Origin: Agrobacterium tumefaciens
GTDB lineage: Bacteria; Pseudomonadota; Alphaproteobacteria; Rhizobiales; Rhizobiaceae
Reading direction: 5' to 3'
Assembly (NCBI RefSeq): GCF_005221385.1
Contig: NZ_CP039904.1
Span: forward strand, 186,001 to 250,000
Length of the DNA stretch: 64,000 bases
Of the stretch, positions 1 through 10,000 are shown piece after piece. A program made the translations under genes and the position numbers. The notes under the pieces are model-generated. The model worked only from the letters and a program-made list of their open reading frames with translations. It did no database searches and was not told where the DNA came from. The stretch's first letter is position 1, and every line of letters begins with the position of its first letter.

Positions 1-818
1 GACACCAGAACAACTTCCGCCTTGATGACGCCCGCATTGCCAACCATGCCGCGGCCCGGCTCGATGATCGTCTTCGGGATCTGGTTGCCGAAGTGCTTGC
101 GCAGCGCCGTGTCGATTGCCTGGCCGTATTCTTCAGCGGCAGGAACGTCGCGCAGGTACTTGGTCGGGAAACCACCGCCCATATTGACCATCTGCAGGTG
201 AATGCCCTGCTTGGAAAGCGAAGCGAAGACGCGCTTTGCATCGGCAAGTGCTGCATCCCATGCGTCGAGGTTCATCATCTGCGAACCGACATGGAAAGAC
301 ACGCCGTAGGATTCCAGACCCATCTGATGCGCATAGACCAGAACGTCGACGGCCATCTGCGGCACGCAGCCGAACTTGCGCGACAGCGGCCATTCAGCGC
401 CTTCGCCATCCGTCAGAACGCGGCAGAACACGCGGGCGCCGGGGGCGGCACGGGCAACCTTCTCGACTTCCTCATGGCTGTCCACGGCGAAGAGATCGAT
501 GCCGAGCGCGTAAGCGCGGGCGACATCGCGTTCCTTCTTGATGGTGTTGCCGAAGGAGATACGGTCGGCCGTTGCACCGGCATCGAGTGCCATCTGGATT
601 TCAGCCACGGAGGCGCAATCGAAGCTGGAGCCGAGCGAAGCGAGCAGCTTCAGGATTTCCGGAGCCGGGTTTGCCTTGACGGCATAATAGATCGCGCTGT
701 TCGGCAGGGAATGCCGGAACGCGTTGAAATTGTCGCGCACGACGTCGAGATCAACCACAAGGCAAGGGCCTTCGGGACGTCGGGTCTTGATGAAGTCGAG
801 AATGCGTGCAGTCGTCAT
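1..818 (-). CDS. odc: Ornithine decarboxylase, PLP-dependent (5' part; 3' end outside window)
   Basis: Decarboxylates ornithine to putrescine, the first step of polyamine synthesis, in the cytosol. The 272 visible codons match the alanine-racemase-fold group III/IV decarboxylases: the PLP lysine lies in YYAVKANP near residue 45, FHVGSQ follows in mid-barrel, a glycine-rich phosphate loop reads NMGGGFP, and EPGRGMVGNAG comes before the window edge. Bacterial and eukaryotic ODCs of this type are about 375-420 residues, so roughly 100 residues including the C-terminal substrate cysteine region are missing. The ATG at 816-818 is preceded by a weak AGGGAA. The gene is preceded by an unusually long leader (see 819-1240), which suggests control after initiation. 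Lysine/ornithine dual specificity is possible and cannot be settled from this fragment. Confidence 0.93.
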   Translation of the reverse strand, partial: MTTARILDFIKTRRPEGPCLVVDLDVVRDNFNAFRHSLPNSAIYYAVKANPAPEILKLLASLGSSFDCASVAEIQMALDAGATADRISFGNTIKKERDVARAYALGIDLFAVDSHEEVEKVARAAPGARVFCRVLTDGEGAEWPLSRKFGCVPQMAVDVLVYAHQMGLESYGVSFHVGSQMMNLDAWDAALADAKRVFASLSKQGIHLQMVNMGGGFPTKYLRDVPAAEEYGQAIDTALRKHFGNQIPKTIIEPGRGMVGNAGVIKAEVVLV

Positions 819-1240
819 CGATATATTCCCTATAAAACCGACTCCGGAAAAATCCGGAGGACAAAGGACGCTCGAGATATGCATTCGAATCAGCCGGTGG
901 AGGCGCAGAATCGATAGCATACGCTCAAGGCGTGAATATGAACGATGCCCTGCCAGAGCATCATTCGGCTTTGTCTGCCATCGATTGGAGGGATTGACCC
1001 GACCGCACTTCAGGCAATGATGGTGTGCCTCTTCAGTACCCCGGCTGATGGAAAGCCGGCAGAGAACCAGAAAGGCCCGCACCGTCGTTGCTTCATATGT
1101 CCTCGCATTTCCCGGTTGGCCGGAATAGCGACTGGAGGGGTTAGTTCCAGGTACCTTACCTAAATCCTCACCACATCGAGGACTCGGCGGACACACATGG
1201 GCACGTGCGACTTTGGGCAGCACGGGAAATAAGAATATTC
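819..1240 (-). promoter_or_regulatory. Long structured 5' leader of odc (speF-type RNA motif candidate)
   Basis: More than 400 bases precede odc without a convincing long gene. The speF RNA motif is an established alphaproteobacterial leader found upstream of ornithine decarboxylase genes, so position and context fit. I recognise it by context and could not align it to a covariance model. Visible structure on the minus strand: a stem in 944-962 (arms GATGC/GCATC), a stem inside the candidate leader ORF around 1048-1065 (arms CCGGCT/AGCCGG), and a strong hairpin at 842-859 (CTCCGGA/TCCGGAG) about 25 bases before the start codon, followed by a T-rich stretch. The last could terminate transcription or mask the ribosome site. 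The upstream edge is approximate. Confidence 0.6.
1010..1096 (-). CDS. Possible 28-residue leader peptide ORF upstream of odc
   Basis: Inside the odc leader an ATG at 1094-1096 opens a 28-codon frame ending in TGA at 1010-1012. A GAGGA sits three bases before it, a somewhat short spacing. The peptide starts MKQRRCGPFWF and is basic and aromatic, without similarity that I recognise. In Escherichia coli the unrelated leader peptide SpeFL senses ornithine by ribosome stalling upstream of speF. A similar logic here is inference only. The ORF is short enough to occur by chance, and its coding sequence contains one of the leader's stems, which could equally be an RNA structure. Confidence 0.35.
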   Translation of the reverse strand: MKQRRCGPFWFSAGFPSAGVLKRHTIIA

Positions 1241-1302
1241 GCAGTCATAATCAAGAGGTTTTTTTCACCATTTAGCGGATTTTTTCAGCAATGAATTTAG
1301 GG

Positions 1303-1328
1303 TTGAACAGTCGCCCTTCAGCGTTCAA
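1303..1328. promoter_or_regulatory. Inverted repeat upstream of LysR gene (possible autoregulatory site)
   Basis: TTGAAC at 1303-1308 is mirrored by GTTCAA at 1323-1328 with a 14-base gap, ending 27 bases before the LysR start codon. LysR proteins commonly bind interrupted inverted repeats near their own promoter; the assignment is by position only. Confidence 0.35.
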
Positions 1329-1355
1329 TTATATGGAACGAACCGGAGGATTTCC

Positions 1356-2249
1356 ATGGACACGCTGACCCGCATCCGCGCCTTTATCGATGTCGTCGAG
1401 GCGGAGGGTTTTTCCGCCGCCGCGCGCAAGACCGGGCGCTCCAAGGCGCTTCTGTCCAAATATGTGCGGGAACTGGAGGATGATCTCGGCGCATTGCTCC
1501 TCAACCGCACGACAAGGCAGTTCTCGCTGACCGAGGCCGGGCACACCTATTACCGCACCGCTTCCGACATTCTGAAGGAGATCGACAACCTCGCCGATCT
1601 GGTGCGCGAGAAGAATGCCGATCTGAAGGGCAAGCTCAGGATTTCGGTTCCGCGCACCTTCATCGACGCCGATGTCGGCCAGAGCCTGATCGATTTCGCC
1701 AAGGAAAACCCTGAACTGTCGCTGGAAATTGTCGCGGAAGATCGATTCGTTGATCTGATCGAAGAGGGTTTCGACCTTGCCGTCCGGATAACCCGGCTCG
1801 AGGATTCGGGCCTCATCGCCCGCAAGCTTTCCGATTTCCGCGTCTATGCGGTGGCGACGGCGGATTTCGTGGCCCAGCATGGGCCGCTCAACGGGCCGCA
1901 GGATTTTTCCCGCGTTCCCTTCATCATCGACACCAATACGCGTTTTCACAATACGGTGCGATATCTGGAGCCGGATGGCGGCTCGAACTCAGTCACGATC
2001 AGCGGGCCGATCGAGGTCAACAGCCCGCAGGCAACGCTGCGCGCCGCCCGCGCCGGCCTCGGCATCGCCATGGTGCCGGATTTCATCGCCCGGCCCTATA
2101 TCCAGTCCGGCGAGCTGGTGACGCTGTTCGACGATTATATTTCCAAGGACCGCGGCATCTATGCGGTCTATCCGCATCGCCGTTACCTGCCGGCCAAGGT
2201 GCGCAGCTTCGTGGATTATCTCTCCGCGTGGTTCAGGAAGAATGGGTGA
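1356..2249 (+). CDS. LysR-family transcriptional regulator
   Basis: A 297-residue one-domain-plus-effector regulator, the usual LysR length. The N-terminal winged helix-turn-helix (residues 1-60) contains AAARKTGRSKALLSKYV and the NRTTRQFSLTEAG stretch typical of the family. The rest is a periplasmic-binding-protein-like effector domain of the CrgA/AaeR-like subgroup, which usually acts on small aromatic or oxidative signals. The ATG at 1356 has a good CGGAGG seven bases upstream. It is not divergent from a close target: odc lies on the other side of a long leader, and the next gene downstream is convergent. Its regulon and inducer cannot be told from the sequence. Confidence 0.9.
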   Translation: MDTLTRIRAFIDVVEAEGFSAAARKTGRSKALLSKYVRELEDDLGALLLNRTTRQFSLTEAGHTYYRTASDILKEIDNLADLVREKNADLKGKLRISVPRTFIDADVGQSLIDFAKENPELSLEIVAEDRFVDLIEEGFDLAVRITRLEDSGLIARKLSDFRVYAVATADFVAQHGPLNGPQDFSRVPFIIDTNTRFHNTVRYLEPDGGSNSVTISGPIEVNSPQATLRAARAGLGIAMVPDFIARPYIQSGELVTLFDDYISKDRGIYAVYPHRRYLPAKVRSFVDYLSAWFRKNG

Positions 2250-2290
2250 GAAGTGGAGAGCCGGATGGCTTTCACCGAGCACCCCTCCGT

Positions 2291-2400
2291 CATGCCGGAC
2301 TTGATCCGGCATCCAGCCACGGCGCGTCTGCGCCGTGAAAGAGTCTTTTGCGATCAATGACTTGATCGCGCTGGACCCCGGATCAAGTCCGGGGTGACGG
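2291..2400. repeat. REP-like palindromic repeat pair
   Basis: Two palindromes with related cores flank about 60 bases: ATGCCGGA/TCCGGCAT at 2292-2312 around CTTGA, and ACCCCGGA/TCCGGGGT at 2375-2395 around TCAAG. A third related copy lies at 55507-55538. The position between convergent genes fits a dispersed intergenic repeat that may also fold in both transcripts. Confidence 0.7.
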
Positions 2401-2459
2401 TGTGCGGATGCAACGGCCTCATTAAAACCTGATCTCTGCAAGTTTTTCCACCCATCACC

Positions 2460-2481
2460 ACGCCCGCCTTCCAGCGGGCGT
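2460..2481. terminator. Hairpin downstream of the sugar-binding-protein gene
   Basis: ACGCCCGC at 2460-2467 pairs with GCGGGCGT at 2474-2481 around a six-base loop. It lies 20 bases past the stop codon of the minus-strand binding-protein gene. No T-run follows, so it may act as a transcript-end stabiliser rather than a classical terminator. Confidence 0.4.
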
Positions 2482-2500
2482 CGCATGGCCGGAGCCCTTA

Positions 2501-3454
2501 TCAGAACGGCGAATCCGGGAAGTAGAACTGCTCGGCATTCTCCTTGGTGATCAATGTCGCGTCGAGAATATAATTCCCGGCAACCGGCACCTGATCGTAA
2601 AAATGCCCGGCCGTCAGCTGCATGGCGGTCGCCACCATCGCCGGCGGATAGAGCACGTCGACCGGCACCAGCTTGTCGCCATCCATGACCTTCTTGATCA
2701 TGTCCTTGGAGCCGGCACCCGCAACGATATACTGGATATCGGTGCGTTTCGCCTGCTGGATCGCTTCCAGCACGCCGATCGCCATGTCGTCATCCTGGCA
2801 CCAGACCACATCGATCTTCTTGTATTTGGTCAGATAGTCCTGCATCACGCGGAAGGCGTCGTCGCGGTTCCAGTTGCCGTATTGGCGGTCGAGAACCTTG
2901 ACGTTCGAGCCGGCGATGCCCTTGTCGAAACCATCCTGGCGCTGCTGGTCGATGGGGATCGGCAGGCCGCGAATGACCACCACTTCCGCATCCGGCGTGG
3001 TTTTCTTGATGTATTCGCCCGCCACCTGGCCAAGCGCCGGGTTGTTGCCGGCAACATAGAGATCGCGGATGGAATTGTCGTTGACGCTCGGCGCGCGGTC
3101 CACCAGCGCAACGAAGGTGCCCTTGTCCTTGATCTCCTTGATGGCGTTGACCAGTGGATCGGGATCGGACGGCAGCACGACCAGCGCGTCCAGCCCCTGA
3201 ACGGCCAGATCCTGAAGCGCGTTAGCCTGATTGGCGGCGTCCGGCGATGTCTTTACGATCACATTGAGCCCCGGATGCTCCTGCATCAAAAGCTTCGCCA
3301 CCCGCTCGGCATGGTAGACGACACCCGCCGTCCAGCCGTGATCGGCGGCCGGAATGGATACGCCGATCGTGACCTTCTTGTCCTGCGCATGGGCCGAGCC
3401 CGCCAGCACCGCAGCCAGCGCGGCAAAGGCCACGCCGATGAATTTTCTACGCAT
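2501..3454 (-). CDS. Sugar ABC transporter periplasmic substrate-binding protein (CUT2/RbsB type)
   Basis: A periplasmic binding protein of 317 residues. A Sec signal peptide covers about residues 1-23 (basic start, hydrophobic core, AHAQ cleavage region), followed by VTIGVSIPAADHGW, the first strand of the type I ribose/galactose-binding fold. Residues such as WCQDDDMAIGVLEA match the hinge-proximal region of the ribose-binding group. The start at 3452-3454 is chosen because GGAGGAAAGAGACT precedes it and the signal peptide begins there; the frame opens further upstream without a better site. It is the last gene of a minus-strand operon after the ATPase and permease. The cognate sugar is unknown. 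Confidence 0.9.
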   Translation of the reverse strand: MRRKFIGVAFAALAAVLAGSAHAQDKKVTIGVSIPAADHGWTAGVVYHAERVAKLLMQEHPGLNVIVKTSPDAANQANALQDLAVQGLDALVVLPSDPDPLVNAIKEIKDKGTFVALVDRAPSVNDNSIRDLYVAGNNPALGQVAGEYIKKTTPDAEVVVIRGLPIPIDQQRQDGFDKGIAGSNVKVLDRQYGNWNRDDAFRVMQDYLTKYKKIDVVWCQDDDMAIGVLEAIQQAKRTDIQYIVAGAGSKDMIKKVMDGDKLVPVDVLYPPAMVATAMQLTAGHFYDQVPVAGNYILDATLITKENAEQFYFPDSPF

Positions 3455-3526
3455 AGTCTCTTTCCTCCCAAGACCGGGGCGTTCCTCCTTCAACCGCACC
3501 TGCCCCACATGGCGCGGCGTGATACG

Positions 3527-4528
3527 TCACCTGCGGCTGAGCGAACGCTGCACCAGCATGGCGATGATGATGATGGCCCCCTGAATGGCGCCGATCAGAT
3601 ATTCGCTGACGAAGTTCGACAGGATCATGATGTTGCCGACGATCTCCAGAATGAAGGCGCCGCAGATCGTGCCCCAGATGCGCCCCACCCCGCCGCGCAG
3701 CGCCGTGCCGCCGACAACGACGGCGGTGATGGCCTGCAGCTCCCACAACATGCCCGTGGTGGCCGAGGTGGAGGCAAGACGCGGCACATAAAGCAGCACC
3801 GCCACCGCAACACACAGCCCCTGCACCACATAGGCGATGGTGCGAACCCGGGCGACCGAAATACCGGAGTAACGCGCCACATCCTCACTGGACCCTACTG
3901 CGGTCAGATGCCGGCCGTAACGGGTGCGGTACAGCACGAAGGCGGCTATTGCCGCAGTGACGAAGATGACGATGACTGGTACCGGCACGCCCAGAACATT
4001 GCCGAAATAGACCGGTCGATAAAGCGTCTGGATTTCCGGATTGCGCAGCGTGATAGCACCACCCTGCGACAGCCATGTGGTCAGCCCGCGATAGATGCCC
4101 ATGGTGCCGAGCGTGGCGATGAATGGCTCGATGCGGCCGATGGTGGTTATGAGGCCGTTCGCCAGCCCGCAGGCCGCGCCGATGGCGAGCGCCAGCGCCA
4201 TGGCGGCAAGCAGCATTAAAAGCGGACTGGTGATGACGCCGCTGTTCATGAACAGGATCATCAGGCTCGCGACAAAAGCCACCATAGCTCCAACAGAAAG
4301 ATCAAGCCCGCCCGAGGTGATGACGTAGGTTGCGCCAAGCGCGATGATGGCGATGAAGGCGCTGCGGGTGACGACATTCAGCAGATTGTCGATGCCGATG
4401 AAATTGGGATTGGCGATAGTGCCGAGAACCAGAAGCAGGGCCAGCGCCACAAAGGGCGCCACGGCGCGCAGATCCCAGTCCTTCGAGGTCTTCGGCGTCT
4501 TGCCGGTGTCAGTTGCGGCCTCGGTCAT
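3527..4528 (-). CDS. Sugar ABC transporter permease (CUT2/RbsC type)
   Basis: The inner-membrane channel subunit of the transporter with the flanking ATPase and binding protein. It has 333 residues and about eight to ten hydrophobic segments, with the BPD_transp_2 signatures ITSGGLDLSVGAMVAF near residue 70 and VVVGGTALRGGVG in the second half. The ATG at 4526-4528 follows TTGAGGGGAAAC; about 35 cytoplasmic residues precede the first membrane segment. The gene lies 52 bases after the ATPase gene and 72 before the binding-protein gene, so one transcript is likely. Confidence 0.92.
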   Translation of the reverse strand: MTEAATDTGKTPKTSKDWDLRAVAPFVALALLLVLGTIANPNFIGIDNLLNVVTRSAFIAIIALGATYVITSGGLDLSVGAMVAFVASLMILFMNSGVITSPLLMLLAAMALALAIGAACGLANGLITTIGRIEPFIATLGTMGIYRGLTTWLSQGGAITLRNPEIQTLYRPVYFGNVLGVPVPVIVIFVTAAIAAFVLYRTRYGRHLTAVGSSEDVARYSGISVARVRTIAYVVQGLCVAVAVLLYVPRLASTSATTGMLWELQAITAVVVGGTALRGGVGRIWGTICGAFILEIVGNIMILSNFVSEYLIGAIQGAIIIIAMLVQRSLSRR

Positions 4529-4580
4529 GTTTCCCCTCAATTGTCTTTTCTTCAGGCCATATCTTTCGAAACCCGCAGCC

Positions 4581-6104
<1,524 letters not shown>

Positions 6105-6110
6105 GCGCCG

Positions 6111-6170
6111 TCACCGACAGCCGGTGAGAACGAACGGTTTTTGCCCCTCGATTTTTCCTGATTTGACCAT
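6111..6170 (-). CDS. Possible 19-residue upstream ORF coupled to the sugar ABC ATPase gene
   Basis: An ATG at 6168-6170 with an ideal GGGAGGAG seven bases upstream opens a 19-codon frame ending in TGA at 6111-6113. After two more codons comes the ATG of the ABC ATPase, in the same reading frame. Without that TGA the ATPase would simply start 22 codons earlier from a far better ribosome site. It is either a translated upstream ORF that couples or limits ATPase synthesis, or a nonsense change in an N-terminal extension. The sequence alone does not decide between these. Confidence 0.45.
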   Translation of the reverse strand: MVKSGKIEGQKPFVLTGCR

Positions 6171-6215
6171 AGGCGAACTCCTCCCAAAGCTCAGGGAAGA
6201 AGCTAACGTCCGTTT

Positions 6216-6231
6216 TGAGGTACGTAAAGCA
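6216..6231. promoter_or_regulatory. LacI-type operator-like site upstream of the sugar ABC operon
   Basis: TGAGGTACGTAAAGCA has a LacI-family layout with a central CG. Its left arm TGAGGTA is the same as one arm of the palindrome upstream of the LacI regulator gene (50613-50628). The right arm is poorly conserved, so this is a weak candidate. Confidence 0.3.
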
Positions 6232-6298
6232 AATTTCGCTCGTCTTTTAGAATACACTGAAATTTGAAGGGGACTTCCCAGCCCGACGGCGGATCGGG

Positions 6299-6922
6299 TC
6301 AGGGATTGGCGGCGCGCCTGAAGCCTTTCATCAGGCTATGCACGGCCTTACCGCCGTCTTTTGAAAGGTCGAAGCGCTTGCCGAACAGCAGCCAGTCGGA
6401 ACAGATGCCTTTCAGCAGCCAGTAGAGTGCCCCGAGCGCCGATTCCGCTGTCCAGTTGTCGTTGAAGGCACCTTCCGCCTGCGCCCGCTCGAAAGCGGCT
6501 TCCAGCCGATCCTTGTGGTAGCGGTCCAGCTCCTCCTGCGCATGCAGGACAGGGGCGAATTCGTCTGAATAGCTGGTACGCAGGCTGATGGTCATGATGC
6601 GCTGGCGTTGTTCGTCCTGCGCCAGAAGTGCCAGCCACTTGCAGGCCGCCTCCTCGATCTTGGCCAGCAGGGTCAACCCCTTGAGATCAGGATCATCGAA
6701 ATTAAGCAGATCCGATTCCGGCAGCGCCACCGATTTGTAAAGGCCGATGAAAAGGTCGGTCTTGCTGGAGAAATGCCAGTATATCGCCCCGCGCGTCACC
6801 CCGGCCGCGACCGCTACCTCGTCCAGTGAGCTATTGGCCACGCCCTTTTTGAAGAACACACGCTCGGCAGCGGCAAGGATCGCCTGACGCGTCTCTTCTG
6901 CCTCGGCCTTGGTACGGCGCAT
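6299..6922 (-). CDS. acrR: TetR-family repressor of the adjacent RND efflux pump (AcrR-like)
   Basis: A 207-residue regulator, normal for AcrR. The N-terminal helix-turn-helix covers residues 10-60, with ILAAAERVFFKKG followed by VAVAAGVTRGAIYWHFSSK, and the C-terminal region resembles the AcrR ligand domain. The start at 6920-6922 is chosen because MRRTKAEAEETR is the usual beginning; the frame opens 25 codons earlier without a better site. It lies 119 bases downstream of acrB on the same strand, giving the order acrA-acrB-acrR reported for an Agrobacterium RND pump. An operator closely resembling the E. coli AcrR box precedes acrA. The IfeR repressor of the related isoflavonoid pump is the main alternative. 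Confidence 0.82.
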   Translation of the reverse strand: MRRTKAEAEETRQAILAAAERVFFKKGVANSSLDEVAVAAGVTRGAIYWHFSSKTDLFIGLYKSVALPESDLLNFDDPDLKGLTLLAKIEEAACKWLALLAQDEQRQRIMTISLRTSYSDEFAPVLHAQEELDRYHKDRLEAAFERAQAEGAFNDNWTAESALGALYWLLKGICSDWLLFGKRFDLSKDGGKAVHSLMKGFRRAANP

Positions 6923-7041
6923 GCTGATGTCTCCTTCCAATCGTGACACGGCGCTTTCGCACCGTGCCTTTTTTTGTCGTGCCGGGCTGTCATTCACATG
7001 AATACACTCAGATGACTTTCGGCCAGGCCTTCACATCCGTT

Positions 7042-10000
7042 TTATTCCGCCGGCGACACGGCGTCAGCAGCAATCTTGTCGTCCTTCTTCCGATCCCCGA
7101 AAAACTTCATGACAAACACGAAGAAGACGGGGACGAAGAAGATCGCAAGGATCGTCGCCGAGATCATGCCGCCCAGAACGCCGGTACCGATGGCGTTCTG
7201 GCTCGCCGCACTGGCGCCCGACGCAATTGCCATCGGCAGCACGCCGAGCGAGAAGGCGAGCGAGGTCATCAGGATTGGTCGGAAGCGCAGGTGCGCCGCC
7301 TCCACCGTCGCATCATAGGTGGATTTGCCCTCTGCGCGCAGATCCTTGGCGAATTCGATGATCAGGATCGCGTTCTTGGCCGAAAGCCCGATGATGGCGA
7401 CGAGGCCAACCAGGAAGTAGACATCGTTCGGCATGCCGCGCAGCATCACCGCCGCCACCGAACCGATGACGCCGAGCGGCACCACCAGCATGACGGAGAG
7501 CGGAATGGACCAGCTTTCATAAAGCGCCGCGAGAAGCAGGAAGACGAACAGCACGCTGAGGCCGATAAGGGCCGGCGCCTGCGAGCCGGACTGGATTTCC
7601 TGCAGCGACTGGCCGGTCCATTCGAAACCGAAGCCGTTTGGCAATTCGCCCGCCAGACGCTCCATTTCGGCAATCGCATCACCGGAGGAATAACCGGGCG
7701 CCGACTGGCCGCCGATGCGGATCGCCGGATAGCCGTTGTAACCCACCACCTGCGAGGGGCCGCGCACCCATTCCACCGTGGCGAAGGAGCTTACCGGCAC
7801 CATGCCGCCATTGGCATTGCGGACGTTGAGGTTCAAGAGATCCTCGGTCTTCATGCGCTGGCCCTGCTCCGCCTGCACCGTCACGCGCTGCATGCGGCCG
7901 GCATTGGGGAAGTCGTTGACGTAAGACGAACCCATATTGGCCGAGATGGTGGCGTTGATGTCGCTGAAGGTCACACCGAAGGTGTTGGCCTTTTCACGGT
8001 CGATGATGAGGTTGACCTGCGGAGAGTCCGGCATGCCTTCCACGCGCAGGCCGGCCAAAATGGGGCTTTTCTGCGCTGCCGCCATCAGCTGTGCTCCGGC
8101 GGCGCTCAGCGCCGTCTGTCCGGCACCCCCGCGATCCTGCAGGCGGAAGGTAAAGCCGCTGGAATTGCCGAGACCCTGAATGGGCGGCGGCGACAGCGTG
8201 AAGGACATGGAACCCGGCAGGCCCCACAGCTTGCCGTTGATGCGTTGGGCGATGGCGGAGGCGGAATCCTCCGGTCCACGCTCGCTCCAGTCCTTGAGCG
8301 TCGCGAAGGCGAGACCGGCATTCTGGCCGGAACCGGAGAAGGAGAAGCCCGAAACTGCAATCACGCGATCGACCGCCGGCTCCGCCAGGAAGATCTTTTC
8401 GATTTCCTGGATGGATTGCAGGGTGCGTTCGCTGCTGGCTTCCGCCGGCGCCTGAATGTCGACGATCAGGTAACCCTGGTCCTCATTGGGCAGGAAGGAG
8501 CTGGGCAATTGCATATAGGCCCAGCCGAGACCGGCAAGCAGCGCCGCATAGATGACCATGAAGCGGCCGGAACGCTTGATGATGCTGCCGACCGACGAGG
8601 AATATTTATGCGAGGCCTTGTCGAAGCCGCGGTTGAACCAGCCGAAGAAGCCCTTCTTCTCATGGTGCCCGGCCTTGATCGGCTTCAGGAACGACGCGCA
8701 GAGCGCCGGCGTCAGCGACAGGGCAAGGAAGCCCGAAAACAGGATGGAAACCACCATGGTCAGGCTGAACTGCTGGTAGATGATGCCGACGGCGCCGGGG
8801 AAGAAGGCCATGGGCACGAACACCGCCGTCAGAACCAGCGTGATGCCGATGATGGCGCCGGAGATCTGGCCCATTGCCTTGCGGGTCGCCTCCTTCGGCG
8901 ACAGATGCTCTTCCGCCATGATGCGCTCGACATTTTCCACCACGACAATCGCGTCATCGACGAGAATGCCGATGGCGAGAACCATGGCGAACATGGTGAG
9001 AACGTTGATCGAGAAGCCCGAAATATACATGATGGCGCAGGTGCCGAGCAGCGCCACGGGCACGACCAGCGTCGGGATGATGGTGTAGCGGATGTTCTGC
9101 AGGAAGACGAACATCACCACGAAGACGAGGATGATCGCCTCCACCAGCGTGTTGATCACCTTCTGGATCGAGATTTTCACGAAGGGGCTGGTATCGTAGG
9201 GAATTTCATATTCGATACCCGCCGGGAAATAACGCGACAGCTCCTCCATCGTGGCGCGCACGCCCTCGGAAGTCTGCAACGCATTTCCCGTCGGCGAAAG
9301 CTGGACACCGATGGCCGCACTGGGCTTGCCGTTCAGGCGGCTCGAGAAGGTGTAGCTTTCCCCGCCCACCTCGACCCGCGCGACGTCGCGCAGCCGGACG
9401 GAGGAACCATCCGGATTGGCGCGCAGCACGATGGAGCCGAATTCTTCCGGCGAGGTCAGCTGGCCCTGCACGTTGACGGTGGCAGAAATCTGCTGGCCAA
9501 CGGGGTTTGGCGATGCGCCGATGCGGCCAGCCGCGACCTGCGAGTTCTGCGCCTGGATGGCGCCGATGACATCGCTCGAGGTCAGGCTGAGACCCAGCAT
9601 CTTGTCGGGGTCCATCCAGATGCGCATGGAGCGCTGGGTGGCGAACAGCTGCGCGCTGCCGACGCCGGGAACGCGACGCAACTCACCAACCACGTTACGG
9701 CTGAGATAGTCGCCAAGGCCGATGGCGTCCGTATTGCCGTCCACGGACGTCAGCGCCACCATCATCAGAAACGAGGTTCCGGCCTGCTCAACGCGCAGGC
9801 CCTGCTGCGTCACCGCCTGCGGAAGTCGGGGTTCGACGCGGGCGATACGGTTCTGAACCTCGACCTGCGCCTCACCGATATTGGTGCCGGGTTCGAAGGT
9901 GACGTTGATCGAGATACGGCCGGAGGATTCCGACGTCGATTCGAAATAGATCAGACCCGGGACGCCATTCAGCTCTTCCTCGATGGGACGCGTGACGCTC

